DNA of 64,000 nucleotides from Rhizophagus irregularis (taxonomy: Eukaryota; Glomeromycota; Glomeromycetes; Glomerales; Glomeraceae): the NCBI RefSeq assembly GCF_026210795.1, contig NC_089453.1:2110501-2174500 (forward strand), written 5' to 3'. Shown piece by piece: positions 11,992-24,334 of the stretch. The position numbers were made by a program, and so were the translations under genes. The notes beneath the pieces are model-generated. The model was not told the DNA's origin. It was given only the letters and a program-made list of their open reading frames with translations, and made no database searches. Numbering within the stretch: position 1 is the stretch's first letter; each line of letters starts with the position of its first letter.

Positions 11992-12678
11992 CACTTCCCT
12001 ACCAAAAGTATTGGACCACCCTAAAAATTAATAAAAAAAATAAAAATATCAGGTTTTTGATAATAAAAGTTATAACTATTTTAAAGTTTAAAGTGCAAAA
12101 TACTATTTAGAAGTATTTTTTTCATGCAATTAATAGTAAAATTTGCAAATATAGTTAATTTTCAAAATGGCAAAATTCTTAACTCTTTAATCAGAGCATT
12201 TGTGGTAAAATAAACAGCAAAAAATGGTTCTTTAACTAAAAATTGGCTTATGTTCAAAAAATCAGAAATATTGGATTGGTAGTTATTAAGAAATCCACTA
12301 TTGAAAATCCTTAAAATCCAGCTAAAATTGATGGTTTATTACAATTTATTCATAAATTTATGATTTTCAAAAAGTAAATTTCTTAACCACCACCAATCCG
12401 ATCTTTTTAATTTTTGAAACATAAGCCATTTTTTAGTCAAAGAAACATTTTTTGCCATTTATTTTACCATAACTGCTCTAGTTAAAAAGTTAAGAATTTT
12501 GCCATTTTGAAAATTAACTATATCTATAAATTTTACTATTAATTGCGTAAAAAAAACACTTTTAAATAGTATTTTGAACTTAACTTTAAAATAGTTATAA
12601 CTTTTATTATCAAAAACCTGATATTTTTATTTTTTTTATTAATTTTTAGGGTGGTCCAATACTTTTGGTAGGGGAGTG
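11992..12678. mobile_element. Tc1/mariner-like palindromic MITE
   Basis: Nearly the whole element is one imperfect palindrome with arms of about 310 bp. The ends read cacttccctaccaaaagtat (left) and, complemented, cactcccctaccaaaagtat (right), followed in both by tggaccaccct. It is flanked by the dinucleotide TA (11990-11991 and 12679-12680), the target of Tc1/mariner transposases. There is no transposase, so it is non-autonomous. Confidence 0.85.
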
Positions 12679-12748
12679 TATGTGGAAGCAAAATCATTTG
12701 TAAAAAAAATTATAATGCGAATCATTTATTTATTATTTTTTCCTCCAG

Positions 12749-12915
12749 ATATCACCTCGTCCTTGCGATATTACAGTATATAGAGACTTTTAACCCTGAG
12801 GTCTCATTTACCGGAACTATCAACAATGTTAAGATAGATAGTACAAGTTTATTAAATGATCTCTTTGCTACGCTCGTCAAAGAGGCAAAGAAATTTAATC
12901 GAATTACTGTTTCAG
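12749..12915 (+). CDS. Unrecognised exon-like fragment
   Basis: The stretch follows a good acceptor (ttttcctccag) and ends at a donor (cag|gtacag). The frame starting TAT at 12750 is open throughout and reads YHLVLAILQYIETFNPEVSF and onward to KKFNRITVSG. Codon use and base composition look more coding than the surroundings. No family is recognised. The antisense frame is also open but lacks splice signals. A possible second exon lies at 13121-13228, but the phases do not join, so this may be a decayed gene. Confidence 0.3.
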
Positions 12916-13120
12916 GTACAGTGTTTATATTTAAATGTTTTCTCAAATTTTAACACTTTTCTTTCGTTAATAAGGGAATCAGTGGAATATTTTAAAGAAA
13001 TCATTGCTATTTTTGTGAGCATTTGACAAAATTTATAAGTAAGTTTAAGGTGAATATTAATCTTTCTACATATTAAATAAGCATATAATTCACCTTTTTT
13101 TATATTATTGCATTATATAG

Positions 13121-13228
13121 GCTGCAAATATATCTGATTTTTTGTCTAGTCTTTCTGAATTTGTGGATGACTTAATTAATGTTATCAACGCTTGTTGGGT
13201 ACAACTAGTGTATTCAAATGCCATTTGA
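13121..13228 (+). pseudogene. Possible second exon of the 12.75-kb fragment
   Basis: After an acceptor (cattatatag), 35 codons read AANISDFLSSLSEFVDDLIN and onward to YSNAI, then TGA. Exon 1 ends in phase 1 while this frame needs phase 0, so either a frame error or a missing exon separates them. Confidence 0.25.
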
Positions 13229-13568
13229 TGGAATACTGATTCCAAAAGTGGTCGAACTGTATCATATTCTGATTAGTGGGTTACAGCGGGCACAGGTTCG
13301 AAGATGCTGATCGAAAGGCACTTTTCTTTCAATTTTAAATTATTTCAAGCATTGTTATATATAATCCTGCTGAAATATTTATATCTCTTGTGCATCGTTT
13401 ATTCGTCCATTCGGTTTATTCATATGATTCAACAGGGATTGAAGTGTTGAACCACTATTTGATTCATGCGGAATGGACTAGCTAAACCAACAATTGATCG
13501 ATACAATGTTGACAATTGAAGAACTACGAAACACATATCATAAATGAAATAAAGAGTCTAATGATATT

Positions 13569-13700
13569 ATGTATGATACAATGATAGTGGTAATAGTAGT
13601 GATTCCTGGTGATGATTTTGTGGGAATTGCTTATGATTATGATTTAGAAAGTCAATATAAAAACGATGATTTAGAACAGTGTCAGATTCAGTTTCTATGA
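13569..13700 (+). CDS. Small acidic unrecognised ORF
   Basis: A 43-codon ORF (MYDTMIVVIVVIPGDDFVGI, then an acidic tail ending QIQFL) with coding-like composition. It may be the end of the same decayed locus as 12749-13228. No homology was recognised; chance is possible. Confidence 0.2.
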   Translation: MYDTMIVVIVVIPGDDFVGIAYDYDLESQYKNDDLEQCQIQFL

Positions 13701-14500
13701 TGGAGAGATGGAATTCCATGAATAAAGTTATACCAAATTATTTCTTTCGTTTGCAAAGTTGATAAGCAGTCTTATTAATAATAAAAAATTGTTTATATAT
13801 TGTTAAATTTTAATTTTACATTTTATTTATTAATTTATAACACTTGGCGTTTGAGTATCAATAATACGAATTTACACATTTTTCTAATAAAACAATGGTG
13901 TTCTCCCATTTCGCAAAAGTGAAAGTTAAAACATTCACCAGATATGTTCGTGGTTATATACTAATCGTAATGTCTTTCTACTTGCTTACAATATGTTCCT
14001 ATCGAAGAAAACACTGCTGAGTGCAGACAATTGTGAACAGATTTGACTTGTTTCATCTAACATTGATTCGCCAAACGCTAGCAACTGCTGAATATACGTA
14101 CCAAAGCAAGAAACAAGGTAAAATCCATTATTTATTTATCTATTTTATTTAATTGCAAGATATAAATGAAGATAAATCTTGATGAGCTCAAATGCCTTTC
14201 GGAGATTTGTTACGGCAAATCTTAAGCAATATCTGAAGGAATTTACTCAATTGGCTCATTATGGCCAGCAAAGGATCTTAATTCTTTTAAAAGAAATCTC
14301 AAATTTTTTTCAGTTGATCAAATTGTTGGCTATTAAAATTTGTTAACTAAGTAAAATTATTATAGAGATTTTTTGGTAATTATTTTTAAAAGAAGAAACT
14401 AGAGTCATACCCTAGGGCCGGTGACCAGCCCTTACTAAGAGTAGGATATATACCATAAATTTTAACACTTATTTGCAGAAACAATAATATTGGTAATAAA
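13701..14500. other. Intergenic DNA
   Basis: Mixed AT-rich sequence. Nothing recognisable was seen. Confidence 0.4.
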
Positions 14501-14699
14501 TAAATAATTTAATTTATTTTTTTTTGTATTTTGATTCAATAATTTTGTAATTGGCTTTAAAAGAAGAAATATTATGATTTTTTTTAATTTATAAAAAACA
14601 TTTAACAATTTTTTTTAAAAAAAATTTTTCAGTTTCTAACCATGCTGTAGTAAACTTTTTAAAAATTTTATATAAAACGTATATTATAATTTATATTCA

Positions 14700-15420
14700 T
14701 ATTTAAAATAAAATCATTCAATAAAATTTATTTCACACAATCAAATTTGGGACAATTCTATGTCCACATTTTTTTTTATTTGTGTAATATATATAATTTT
14801 TTTTAATAAATCAATTCATGTAATATATTTTAATAAGTAAATTCATATAATTTTTTTTTGATAATTAAATTCGTATAATGTTTTTTAATAAATAATTTTT
14901 TTTTTAATTTAATATAATAATAATGCTTTTATTTTAATAAATAAATTCATATAATGTTTTTTTTAATAAATAAATTCATGTAATGTTTTTTTTAAAATAA
15001 ATTTGTATAATATTTTTTTAGTAAAAAAATTTAATAAATTCGGGTATATAATTTTTTTAATAAATCAATTCATGTAATATATATTTTAATAAGTAAACTC
15101 GTTAATTTTTTTTAATAATTAAATTTGTATAATGTTCTTAAATAATAACTAAATCTGTATAATGCTTTTTTTTAATAAATAAACTCATAATGTTTTTTAA
15201 TAAATAAATTTATATAATGTTTTTTTTTTAAAATAAATTTGTATAATATTTTTTTTAATAAATAAATTTAATAAATTCGGGTATATGTATTTTTTTAACA
15301 AAATAACAAAATTCGGATGTATATATATATATTAATAAAATTTGGATATACATATATATATTTTAATAAAATTTGAATATATTTATTTTTAATTCGGATA
15401 TATATATTTGGGTAACATTA
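14700..15420. repeat. AT-rich degenerate minisatellite
   Basis: Recurrent units of roughly 30-40 bp combine a T-run, aataaataaattc and atataatg. Towards the end they change to atatatatttt and taataaaatttggata variants. G+C is almost absent. Confidence 0.6.
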
Positions 15421-15639
15421 TTTGGCGACCTGTCATGACGACCCTATCACGTAACGTAATAAAATTTTAATTGGCTGATTTTTCATTTTTGATTGGTTAA
15501 TTTTTAAAGAATATTTTATTTACAGTAAAATTTTATTTGTTAAATACAATATTAAAACTATAAAATTATACACTTAGTGGATTATATTTTATTGATTAGA
15601 GAAATAAAAACTAATAATAATGGTAAATAGTTATAAAAA

Positions 15640-16540
15640 AAAAAGAAAAATTACAATGATAAAATGAAAAAAATGCTAATAAATAAGCAAAAAAAGGAAA
15701 TAAGAAGATATAACGTTAATAATTATGAAAGAAAAAAGGAAACAAAAAGAAATGACATGGGATAAAAAGAAAAGAAATGAAAAAAGTGTAAAAAGGATAA
15801 TAAGGACAAAAGGAAGTGTAATAAGATGATAAGGATGAAAGGGAAGTGAAAGGGAAATGTAAAAGAAGTGAAAAGGCTGTTAGAAGATGAAAAGAAAATG
15901 ATAAATATGATAGTGAACGAAAATGAAGTGAGAAGGAAGTAAAAAGGATGATAGGAGATAAAAAGGAAGTGAGAAAGATGATAGTGAACGAAAATGAAGT
16001 GAGAAGGAAGTAAAGGGGTGATAGGAGATGAAAAGGAAGTGAGAAAGATGATGGTGAACGAAAATGAAGTGAAAGGATGATAGAAGATGAAAAATAAGTG
16101 AGAAAAATGATGGTGAACGAAAATGAAGTGAAAAGAAAGTAAAAAGAATGATAGGAGATAAAAAAGAAGTAAGAAAGATGATGGTGAACAAACGGGAAGT
16201 GAGAAGGAAGTGTAAAGGGTGATAGGAAAAGAAAAGAAAGCAAAAATAATAATGAAAAATAAAAGAAATAAAAGGATGATGGAGAATAAAAAAGAAGTAA
16301 AAAGGTGAAAGAAATAAAATAATAAAGGTAAAAAGAAGTGAAAAGAATGATAGAAAGACGAAAAAAAGTGAAGAAAAAATAATCAAAAACACCACCCATA
16401 AAAAAAGGAACAAAGAAATGACTGGTTAGTATTATTTCAAATAAAATGAAAAAGTAATAAAAACAGAAAGATATAAAAAGTAATAAAGCAAGAAAGACAT
16501 ACATCAAATAAAAAGAAGCCATCCCATTATCTAAAGAAAA
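15640..16540. repeat. Polypurine tract with about 70-bp minisatellite
   Basis: For about 900 bp the plus strand is almost only A and G. Inside, units of about 70 bp recur; gatagtgaacg or gatggtgaac appears at roughly 15908, 15978, 16048, 16108 and 16179. Long homopurine/homopyrimidine DNA can form triplex (H-DNA) structures. The minus-strand open frames here (Phe/Ser/Leu/Tyr-rich) are artefacts of the strand bias. Confidence 0.8.
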
Positions 16541-16962
16541 AAAATAAAGTTAGCGTTAATAATAAAGTAAAGAGTCATTAAATACAATAAAATAACAAAA
16601 AAAAAACAAAAAAAAATTGCCTTAAAAAAAAGTCATTTTCAAGCCAAAATAGCACTGCAATAAAAAAAAAGGAAAAAAAATTATCGTTATCTAATAAACA
16701 AATAAAACATTTATTAGATGACGCGATGATCATGTTTGTGTAGCCAATCAAAAAATATAAATTTATTACATAATCAGGGTCACCATGTTGCCTTTTTTAT
16801 AAAATTAAGATATATTTTTTTTATATATATTTTGACCTTCAATTCCTATTATAATCACAAGAATTAGCCTCCTGAACAATGTATATGAATAATAAATATT
16901 TCCTTGATGTTAATATATAGTTAGCTCTTAGATATTTGGCCAGTCAATTCATAATTCCTTGA

Positions 16963-17495
16963 TAGGGATGCCAAAAGTTCGGTTATAACCGATTATAACC
17001 AGTTTTTATCAGTTCGGTTACGGTTCGGTTTAAGTCCAAGACCGACTGGTTAACCGTCAGTTTTATATATAAAAAAAACTGACAAAAAAACTGATCAGTT
17101 AATCATATATTCCAAAAGAAAAAAATGTTTCTTTCGTTAATTATATTGAGAATACTATTAAAAATTATGATTTTGGTGTTTATTTATATATATAGTATTC
17201 TTATTTTTGAAATAATAAGAAAATTTTTTACGCGTCGATCACGTGATTTTTCGTTCTGCTGAAAAAAATCGCAAAATTGACATTATTATCGTAAAAAAAA
17301 ATTATAATTTTAAGGAATATTATCAAATAAAATTATAATTAACACTTTCTAACATTAGTTCATTCAATTTTGCAGTAATTTTGCGATCGGTTTTGCAATT
17401 CGGTTTTATCGGTCAGTTTTGCAGTCAGTTCGGTTTCAGCTGAAAACCGCGGTTTTAAAACCGAAACCGAACCGAACCAACCGTTGGCATCCCTA
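16963..17495. mobile_element. hAT-like MITE
   Basis: The ends are inverted: tagggatgcc at 16963 and ggcatccctA ending at 17495, with GGTT/AACC-rich subterminal motifs on both sides. The element is flanked by the 8-bp duplication ttccttga (16955-16962 and 17496-17503), the length made by hAT transposases. It has no transposase. The flanks also form an older tandem duplication (16909 and 17496 onward, both reading ttccttgatgt and later gttagctctt), so the duplication length should be read with care. Confidence 0.75.
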
Positions 17496-17609
17496 TTCCT
17501 TGATGTCAATATATGGTTAGCTCTTGGATTTTGATCAACCAATTTCATGCTGCAAATCATGATCAATTTTTTTTTTTTTATATAAACGACCATTGTTCGT
17601 AATATTGAA

Positions 17610-17714
17610 CTCAATATCAACTCAATATCAATATCAATATCAATATCAATATCAATTCAATATCAATTCAATTTCAATTCAATATCAATATCAATATCAA
17701 TATCAATATCAATA
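17610..17714. repeat. ATATCA microsatellite
   Basis: Tandem atatca units with occasional attca variants. It reads as Asp-Ile repeats on the minus strand, like the hexamer arrays in the giant element, and explains the short open frame there. Confidence 0.85.
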
Positions 17715-18164
17715 ATATAAAAAACGTACCCTATACTTAGTGCATAAGAGCTAACCAAATTAGTAAAATTTTCCTTCCTTTCCAGGATAGCACGATTAGC
17801 AGAACAACCAATCACAAGGAATATCACTATTAAAATGAAGATCACCTGATATCATTAACTATATAGCGTGATCTGTATATGGTGTCAATTAGATGTGAAA
17901 TTTTCTTATCAATCTAGTTTTTTTTTTTTGATATGACATTATTTAAAGGTAAGAAAAATTCTTGTCAATAAATGTAAAAATAAAAATTCAATTTTATCAA
18001 AGATCACAAAAGTTCGAACAATACTGTATATACAACATGTTACAATTAGTTTTAATTCTACAAATAATTTTCAATGAGGGCTATCATTTATTAAAACATT
18101 ATAATCTTTCAAGAAGTTTTTTAGTTTATTATAAACAAATGGGCAGATTCCAACAGAATTCTAA

Positions 18165-18292
18165 GGTTACGGTACATTTCGCCGAAAGGACGTTTCGCCG
18201 AAAAATAGGGCCAACATTATGCAGAATTATAAATAACTCAGGCCAGAGATTATTTTTCAGCGAAATGGCTTTTTGCGAAATGTTCCGATACC
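18165..18292. mobile_element. Mutator-like MITE, 128 bp
   Basis: Inverted ends ggttacggtacatttcgcc (left) and tgcgaaatgttccgatacc (right) pair over about 40 bp. A perfect 9-bp duplication, gaattctaa, flanks the element (18156-18164 and 18293-18301). Nine bp is the usual Mutator-family duplication length. It is non-autonomous. Confidence 0.8.
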
Positions 18293-18301
18293 GAATTCTA
18301 A

Positions 18302-19842
18302 TGATGAAAAAATTGAGATCAACAGGATAAAAAGCAGACGCACGTGATATTATGATTCCAGAATCTTAAGTCTAAATTAAATAAAAATAAAATGTCATAC
18401 TTTATTATTTTAAGTTACTTCCAATTTCTTGTTAAACATTAGCTTGTTATGCAAGATATTTACATAATACAAATATAAAAAATAAATTTAAAAAATAAAA
18501 AAAAATTGGGTGATGTAAAATCTCGGCGATTTATTTTTAATTTTAGCACACAATCAAAAATAAATTTATTAACAAAAAATAAATAATAAGTTCAAATACC
18601 AAATCTAGAAATTAAATTTGTTCAATAAACTTGAGCAAAATAAGGAGATTAAATATAAATGTGTCTTTATCAATCTCTCATATTCAAACATATTTTAAGT
18701 TTATTACATTCTGGGCAATTTTCATAATATGTCTCAATTATGATTAATATTTTTTAGAATGTACATTTCAAATAAAAAATTATTACTATAGATTTTTAGC
18801 TCTATAGCATAAGAGTAGTATCTGCATATTATAATCAGGCTGTTTACTAGCTATTGAACGAAGGATCAAGAATACTAACATTTTTATTTAATCACTTCAT
18901 TATAACTTCATTATGTATTAATTATTAGGTATATTGGTATATAAACTTTAAACTACAAATTTTAAAATACTACATCTTCTTGATTTTCTTAATCAGTAAC
19001 TTTTGTTGCAATTCTAAATCCTCTTTCATAGAATGCAAAAATGAAAAATTCTATTTTCCTTTAAAATTTTTGAAATGAATCCTATAAATAAAGTTTATAC
19101 GAAAAGTTTAGTTATTGTGCAAATATACAAAAGTGCTTTAATATATTTTTCAACATTATTCTTTAATATTTTTATTACCCATCTTTAATATTTTGTTGCT
19201 TGTGAATCATAGTAAAGTACTATTTCTGCAAAATTCATGATAATAAGCTTAAATCAATTTTAAAAATATTAAAATAAACTTTCAAAGGTAAAATTTAAGT
19301 TTACTTTTACTATCATTATACATAATTTAATAGTAAATAAGACCTGTAGGCACAAGATCTGCTAAACGTAGTTGCAAATAAGAAATTTATAGTCAATCCT
19401 TGATATAATGAATCCCCAGTTTTCATCTGTAAGAAGAATTTAATTGGCTGGTTCGTTATAGTGAGAGATATTTAGCGTATTTGATGTATTTGATTGGTTA
19501 AATAAGTTAAGGCAAACTGTGCTAAAGAAATTACATTAAATACATATAAAGGTAAAACTATTTTAAAATTAGCATATTACAATTTTTTAAAAATTCAGAA
19601 CATAATATCAGACTTGATGATATCATTATTCCTAACCATTTGTCATTTAGTCATTTTCAGTCTAATAAATAATATAGTGCTAGCTAACATTATGAAATGA
19701 CATGATGACATGATTGTGTAATGACATGTCATATGTAATTTGTCATTTGAATCATTTATCGCTTCAGGTCATTTTTATTGTTCCATTTTTAAACATTCTT
19801 TTTCAGAATAAAATAGTTAAAGTAAATTAAACTGCAACAACC
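18302..19842. other. Intergenic region upstream of the APH-like gene
   Basis: AT-rich, with no gene seen. A cluster of atgacatg/tgtcat direct and inverted motifs at about 19695-19755 lies 100-150 bp before the start codon and could be regulatory; this is speculative. Confidence 0.4.
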
Positions 19843-21447
19843 ATGAATAACAAAAATAATAAAAGTAAAATTTTTAGTTCAAGTTCATCGAGTTCAAGTT
19901 CTACTAGTTCATCAGATGATACACTGGATGTAGATACTAATGCTTTACAACAGCTTGCTTCCAGTTGTTTAAACAGAAACTGTGTTTGCACTCGTAGACT
20001 GACAAATGGATGTTATAATGAAATTCATTTATTACAATTTGATTCTGGACCAGACTGCATTGCTCGACTTTCACGTGATCTAACCCATCCTGTAGAAAAA
20101 TTTGAAAGTGAAGTTGCAACTATGAAATATATTGCACAAAATACTAATATCAAAGTTCCAAAAGTATATGATTGGGATTGCACTGTTAATAATCCAATAA
20201 AGACTCCTTACATTCTGATGGAACGGCTACCTGGACAGCATTTATATCGAGTTTGGGATAAATTAACATTTGAAGAAAAGAAATGTATTTTAAGCCAAAT
20301 GGTTGACATATTGCTCGAGTTATGGACAAAATGCCAGTTTGAAGAGATTGGATGTCTTTATATGGATTCTGTAAGTATAATATCAACTTTTTTATTTGCA
20401 TATATTAATATTTATTGAATGTAATTAATTTATTCTATGAAAAATTAGGTAACATCAACCTTTCAAATAGGACCTATTATAGATCTTATGTTTTATATTG
20501 AGGGAAGAAATTCAATTCCAAGTTTTACTGGCCCTTTTAGAAGATTGCAGGAATTGGTTTATGCTTTAATTCAAAAAGAAAAATTTTTTTTTGAGATTCA
20601 TGGTGCACAAGAACTTATGGAAAAGTGGAAACTGGATCATATAAAGGCAACAAGTGAAGTGGCAAATACTATAAAGAAGTTAGATTTACTTCAATCCAAG
20701 TTATCCAAAATTTTTGATGAATCAATAGATCAAAAACCGTTTGTTCTTATCCATGGTGATTTTGATGCACAAAATATACTTGTTGAGCATTCAGTTAATA
20801 ATGAAATAAAAATTGTAGGCATAATTGATTGGGAATTTTCACGTACAGGAACTCTATGGAACTTATGTAAGTATCCAATTTGGATTCAAAAATCAGTAGA
20901 TATAGATGTAATTGTTGGTAATCAGCCAGAGAGCTGTGAAAATCAGAAGCTAAGAGACTTTTTCTATAATGAAATGGTAACAAAATTGGGGGATATAAGT
21001 GGTCAGATGCTGAAAATAAAAGATCAAGATTTAAGAATCATAAAATTAGAGGATATGTTTACCTATATGATTCACACGTTTACAACATTACAGGGATTGC
21101 TATTAACATTCTTTAATCGTTATGGGTTAGAGGTTGATAATATTCATTTTGATGATCCTATTATAGATTTTTTCTGGGAAAATATTACTAAAGTTCAAAT
21201 TCCATCTAAAGAAACTATTATGTATTTGCTATCAAAGGATGGATTGTGTTTAGATAGAAAGAAACATGTTCCTTGTTTATACATGATAGCATCTGTTTAT
21301 TATGAACTTAAATCTAATGGTTATAATTTTTCTTGGAAGCAAGCTTCTACAATTGCATTTCATATGCAAGAAAGTAAAGATAAGGAAAGTTCCAATAATC
21401 CCACAGTTAGTGATGCAAATATCAGTTTAAGTGATAGTGGAGTATAA
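19843..21447 (+). CDS. APH-like phosphotransferase (kinase-like fold), two exons
   Basis: Exons 19843-20370 and 20449-21447 join in phase 0 across a 78-bp intron (ATTCT|gtaagt...aaattag|GTAACA), giving 508 residues. After a Ser-rich N-terminus (residues 5-25) comes an APH/choline-kinase-like domain. It has the catalytic loop HGDFDAQNILVE (H near residue 278) and the metal-binding IIDWEFSRTG (D near 303). An upstream VPKVYDWDC and PYILMERLPG resemble the N-lobe hinge of the family. Such enzymes transfer phosphate to small molecules; the substrate cannot be told from sequence and no resistance role should be assumed. The start follows caacaaccATG, and TATAATAAAA after the stop could serve polyadenylation. 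The gene is intact and has no related neighbour. Confidence 0.85.
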
Positions 21448-21698
21448 TAAAACATCTGAAGTTTTTTTAGCACTAATTTTTTTTAACGTTTAATGTTCCA
21501 ATTGATCTAAATATTATTGATATATGGTTGTGGTTCTTTCCCAAATGTATTAATAATGTGAGTTGATTGAGTATTTATCGATTTATTTTGAGTTTTTTTG
21601 AGAGACTGCTATAATTTCATTATGCATTTTATCTTAAAAATTTTTTTTTTTTCAAACACATTTCGTTTTTATAGGGACATCGATGCATTAATTACTAT

Positions 21699-22030
21699 GA
21701 TAAGAAAACATTGATAATGATCTAATAAAATACATTATTTTTTGGAGTCTCATATTGTTCCTAATATTGAACCTAAAAGTAATATAGCACCATCAATGCT
21801 CTTTATTTGATTTTACAGATGGAAAGCAATAAAAGTAGGTGATATTTAAGTTCCCAGCATTGCTATTTATTATCATAACAATCATGATCCATATATTGTT
21901 TATTTCCTATATCATGTTGTAACTCTTGGAAAAATTATAATGATAAATGCTATTAGCCGTCCTAATATAAGTATTCCAACTTTTGAATTTTCAATAGATA
22001 AGTATGAAATATTTCAAATAATTAACATGT
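21699..22030 (+). pseudogene. BTB-TLDc gene relic
   Basis: Frame-broken pieces match the BTB-TLDc genes in order. At 21742 comes LESHIVPNIEPKSNIAPS (the linker before TLDc), then DFTDGK, then HAIYYH-like, and at about 21958-22028 RPNISIPTFEFSIDKYEIFQ (the TLDc end). Internal deletions and stops make it non-functional. It is an extra, older copy just upstream of the gene at 24335. Confidence 0.75.
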
Positions 22031-24218
22031 ATTTTGGTTATACTTTTATTAATGAGCACAAAGTAACTTTATTTTTATAATATAACTTCGAGAGTTCTCT
22101 TACATGTATTCTGGTAAAATAGAAATAAGAACTTTAATATTTTTTTATATAAGTGGTATTAAAACTGGATAGGCTATGGCAATATTTTCTTGAATATTTT
22201 AGATTTAAACTTGACAGTTGTACTCGTTCTAAATTTACTACAACTTTTTGTTAATGGAATATATAAGTATATAGATTATATGTCCGCCCAACATTATATC
22301 ATACTCATCTTACCGAATTCTATATATTTGATCCTCGAATATAAATACGGAAAATTAACAATAAGATAAAAATAATAATAATAAAAGAAAGATAAAGATG
22401 ATCAATGAACGTCAGTAAGGTTATTATTTGCTGCCTCGAATATATTAATAAATATAGTAATAAAAAGAATTATTATTATATATGAGATCATTTATTAACG
22501 TTAATGATTAACAACCTCACGGGACTAGCTTCCATACGAAAATCTTTAAAATCGGTTAGTTACTGTACAGTATTACCTAGTAGTTTACATTAACGAAATT
22601 TTCCGTTTTTTTAAATAATTTTTAGTAAGGAGAAAACAATATTTTTTGAAAAATTTCCATTAATAAGTTTAATCATAACATATGGGCGGATTTGATTCAC
22701 GGGATAAAATTGCTTTATTGCCTCATTGGTCCTTTTGCGTAATACTAAACTGATCAGCAAACACAAGATTTCACATCAGGTGAGTTGTAGATCAATTGAA
22801 AAAATTTTTTTTTTGAACTTGCCAACGTTAAAAAAAAATATTTTAAAAAAAACCGTGTTTTAACCCATCCGACATAGTTACAACCCATCCGACTTAAGGT
22901 ATGTCAGTCTGTGAGTTGTATGAATATTTAGTGCTGGAGTTTTTTTTTATTCTATTGGCTAGTTTTCTATTTCTTTTTTTTTTCTTTTTACCTTTTAGAT
23001 CTAAGTTTTTTAAATAATATTGTTCTAAATTCTCCCTTTTTGCTTATATAGGTTCATTTGAGAAGACTTATTGTAAAGATATCTTGAAAGTGAATTTTTG
23101 AAAAGAGTTTGGGTGGTTATCTTTATATTTCACTATTTTTTTGTCACAAGTGTTGAGCGTTCAAAATGTTTTATGTTTCTTATTATACTTAAATTTAAAG
23201 TATTATAAATACTGTAATAGATTAAATTTATAATTTAAAGATCAATTTTTTAGTTTTAACTTGAGACTCGTATACTACTTGTGTACTTTTTAAAATTAGC
23301 AATTAAATTAAAAAGAAGCGAAAGTAAAAAAAAACATTTTATTGGAGTGGCTTAGCGTTATCATATGATGTTACACTGATCTACATATCATAAATCTGGC
23401 CAAAATTATGTTAATTCCGGCCAAAATTAAAATCGTATCAAAATTGATTTTTTTTAATCACACATCTTTATGGATATCGTGCAATGCATCCTTAACTTTG
23501 CTGTGCTTGCATAATGCAAAAATTCAGCATATTTAGGTGATGAAACAAATCCGCCGATATGAATTACATAAAGTAATTAGTGATTTGTACCTTAGATTGT
23601 AAGTAATATCGCGATCGGAGTTTCCTCCAAACCAACTCAGCCAATAACAAGCCAAGAAAATTTGTGTGATCAACAAATTTGAAGCGTAAAAGCGTAAAAA
23701 TTTTCTCTGAAATTTTGTAATTAAACGTTTATTTTATTTGTTAACAGTTGGAGTTTTTTTGAAGTAAACCCCTTTCTTTATTCATAATATTAAGAAGTTG
23801 TTAAAATTTATGAGAAAACTCGATATTTTGATTATTTACAGTTTTTTTTTAAAAAAAAATGAATCAAGTAGTTTGTGTAAAGAAAAAATAATTATTTTCT
23901 AATATATAATAATACTTTAGTACATGAAATTGTTAAGGGTTTGAGGGTTTAAATTAGAAAAAAAAATTTTTTCAATTTTTATTATTTATTGTATATATTA
24001 ATATTAGGAAAGAAAAACACAATAAAATAAATTATTTATTAAATATTTAATATCACCGTAAATTTATGAATTTAATGATAATTTTAAACGAATTTTCATA
24101 AATTTTGATTAATGAAGCGAAATTATTTGAAATACATTTACTAATAAACTAGGTGTTATGTCAGTTATAAGTTATTGTTTCATTTAAGGTAACAAAGTTA
24201 AATTAAATCCGCAGTTAA
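22031..24218. other. Intergenic region with duplicated upstream block
   Basis: No gene was seen. At 22680-22920 a block (with ttcacatcaggtgagttg, agatcaatt, aacccatccgac and acttaaggtatg) is shared with 47485-47610 and, partly, with 49740-49850. It is therefore part of the duplicated unit upstream of BTB-TLDc genes. From about 23940 to 24190 the sequence resembles 53760-53990. Confidence 0.5.
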
Positions 24219-24334
24219 AGAAGTCACGCGGTCATGTGCATGACATGTTGATCACCATAAAAGTTACATTTAAGGTTAATTTTTTACTTCCAATTGTATG
24301 ACAAGCTCTTTTATTCTTTAACATTTTTTTTACA
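24219..24334 (+). promoter_or_regulatory. Conserved leader/promoter of BTB-TLDc gene 1
   Basis: Contains tcatgtgcatgacatg, atcaccataaaagttac, tttaaggttaatttt and a pyrimidine-rich stretch (ttttattcttt...tttttac) directly before the ATG. The same order is found before the other three BTB-TLDc genes. Conservation between paralogues may reflect recent duplication as much as function; cataaaag is a TATA-like candidate. Confidence 0.5.

Noticed and set aside
15716-16522. Long minus-strand ORF rich in Phe, Ser, Leu and Tyr (268 codons)
   Set aside because: It is the complement of a polypurine minisatellite; a second long frame overlaps it, and the peptide has no domain, only strand-bias composition.
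17962-18330. 122-codon ORF
   Set aside because: Its C-terminal half is the Mutator-like MITE at 18165-18292; no domain was recognised.
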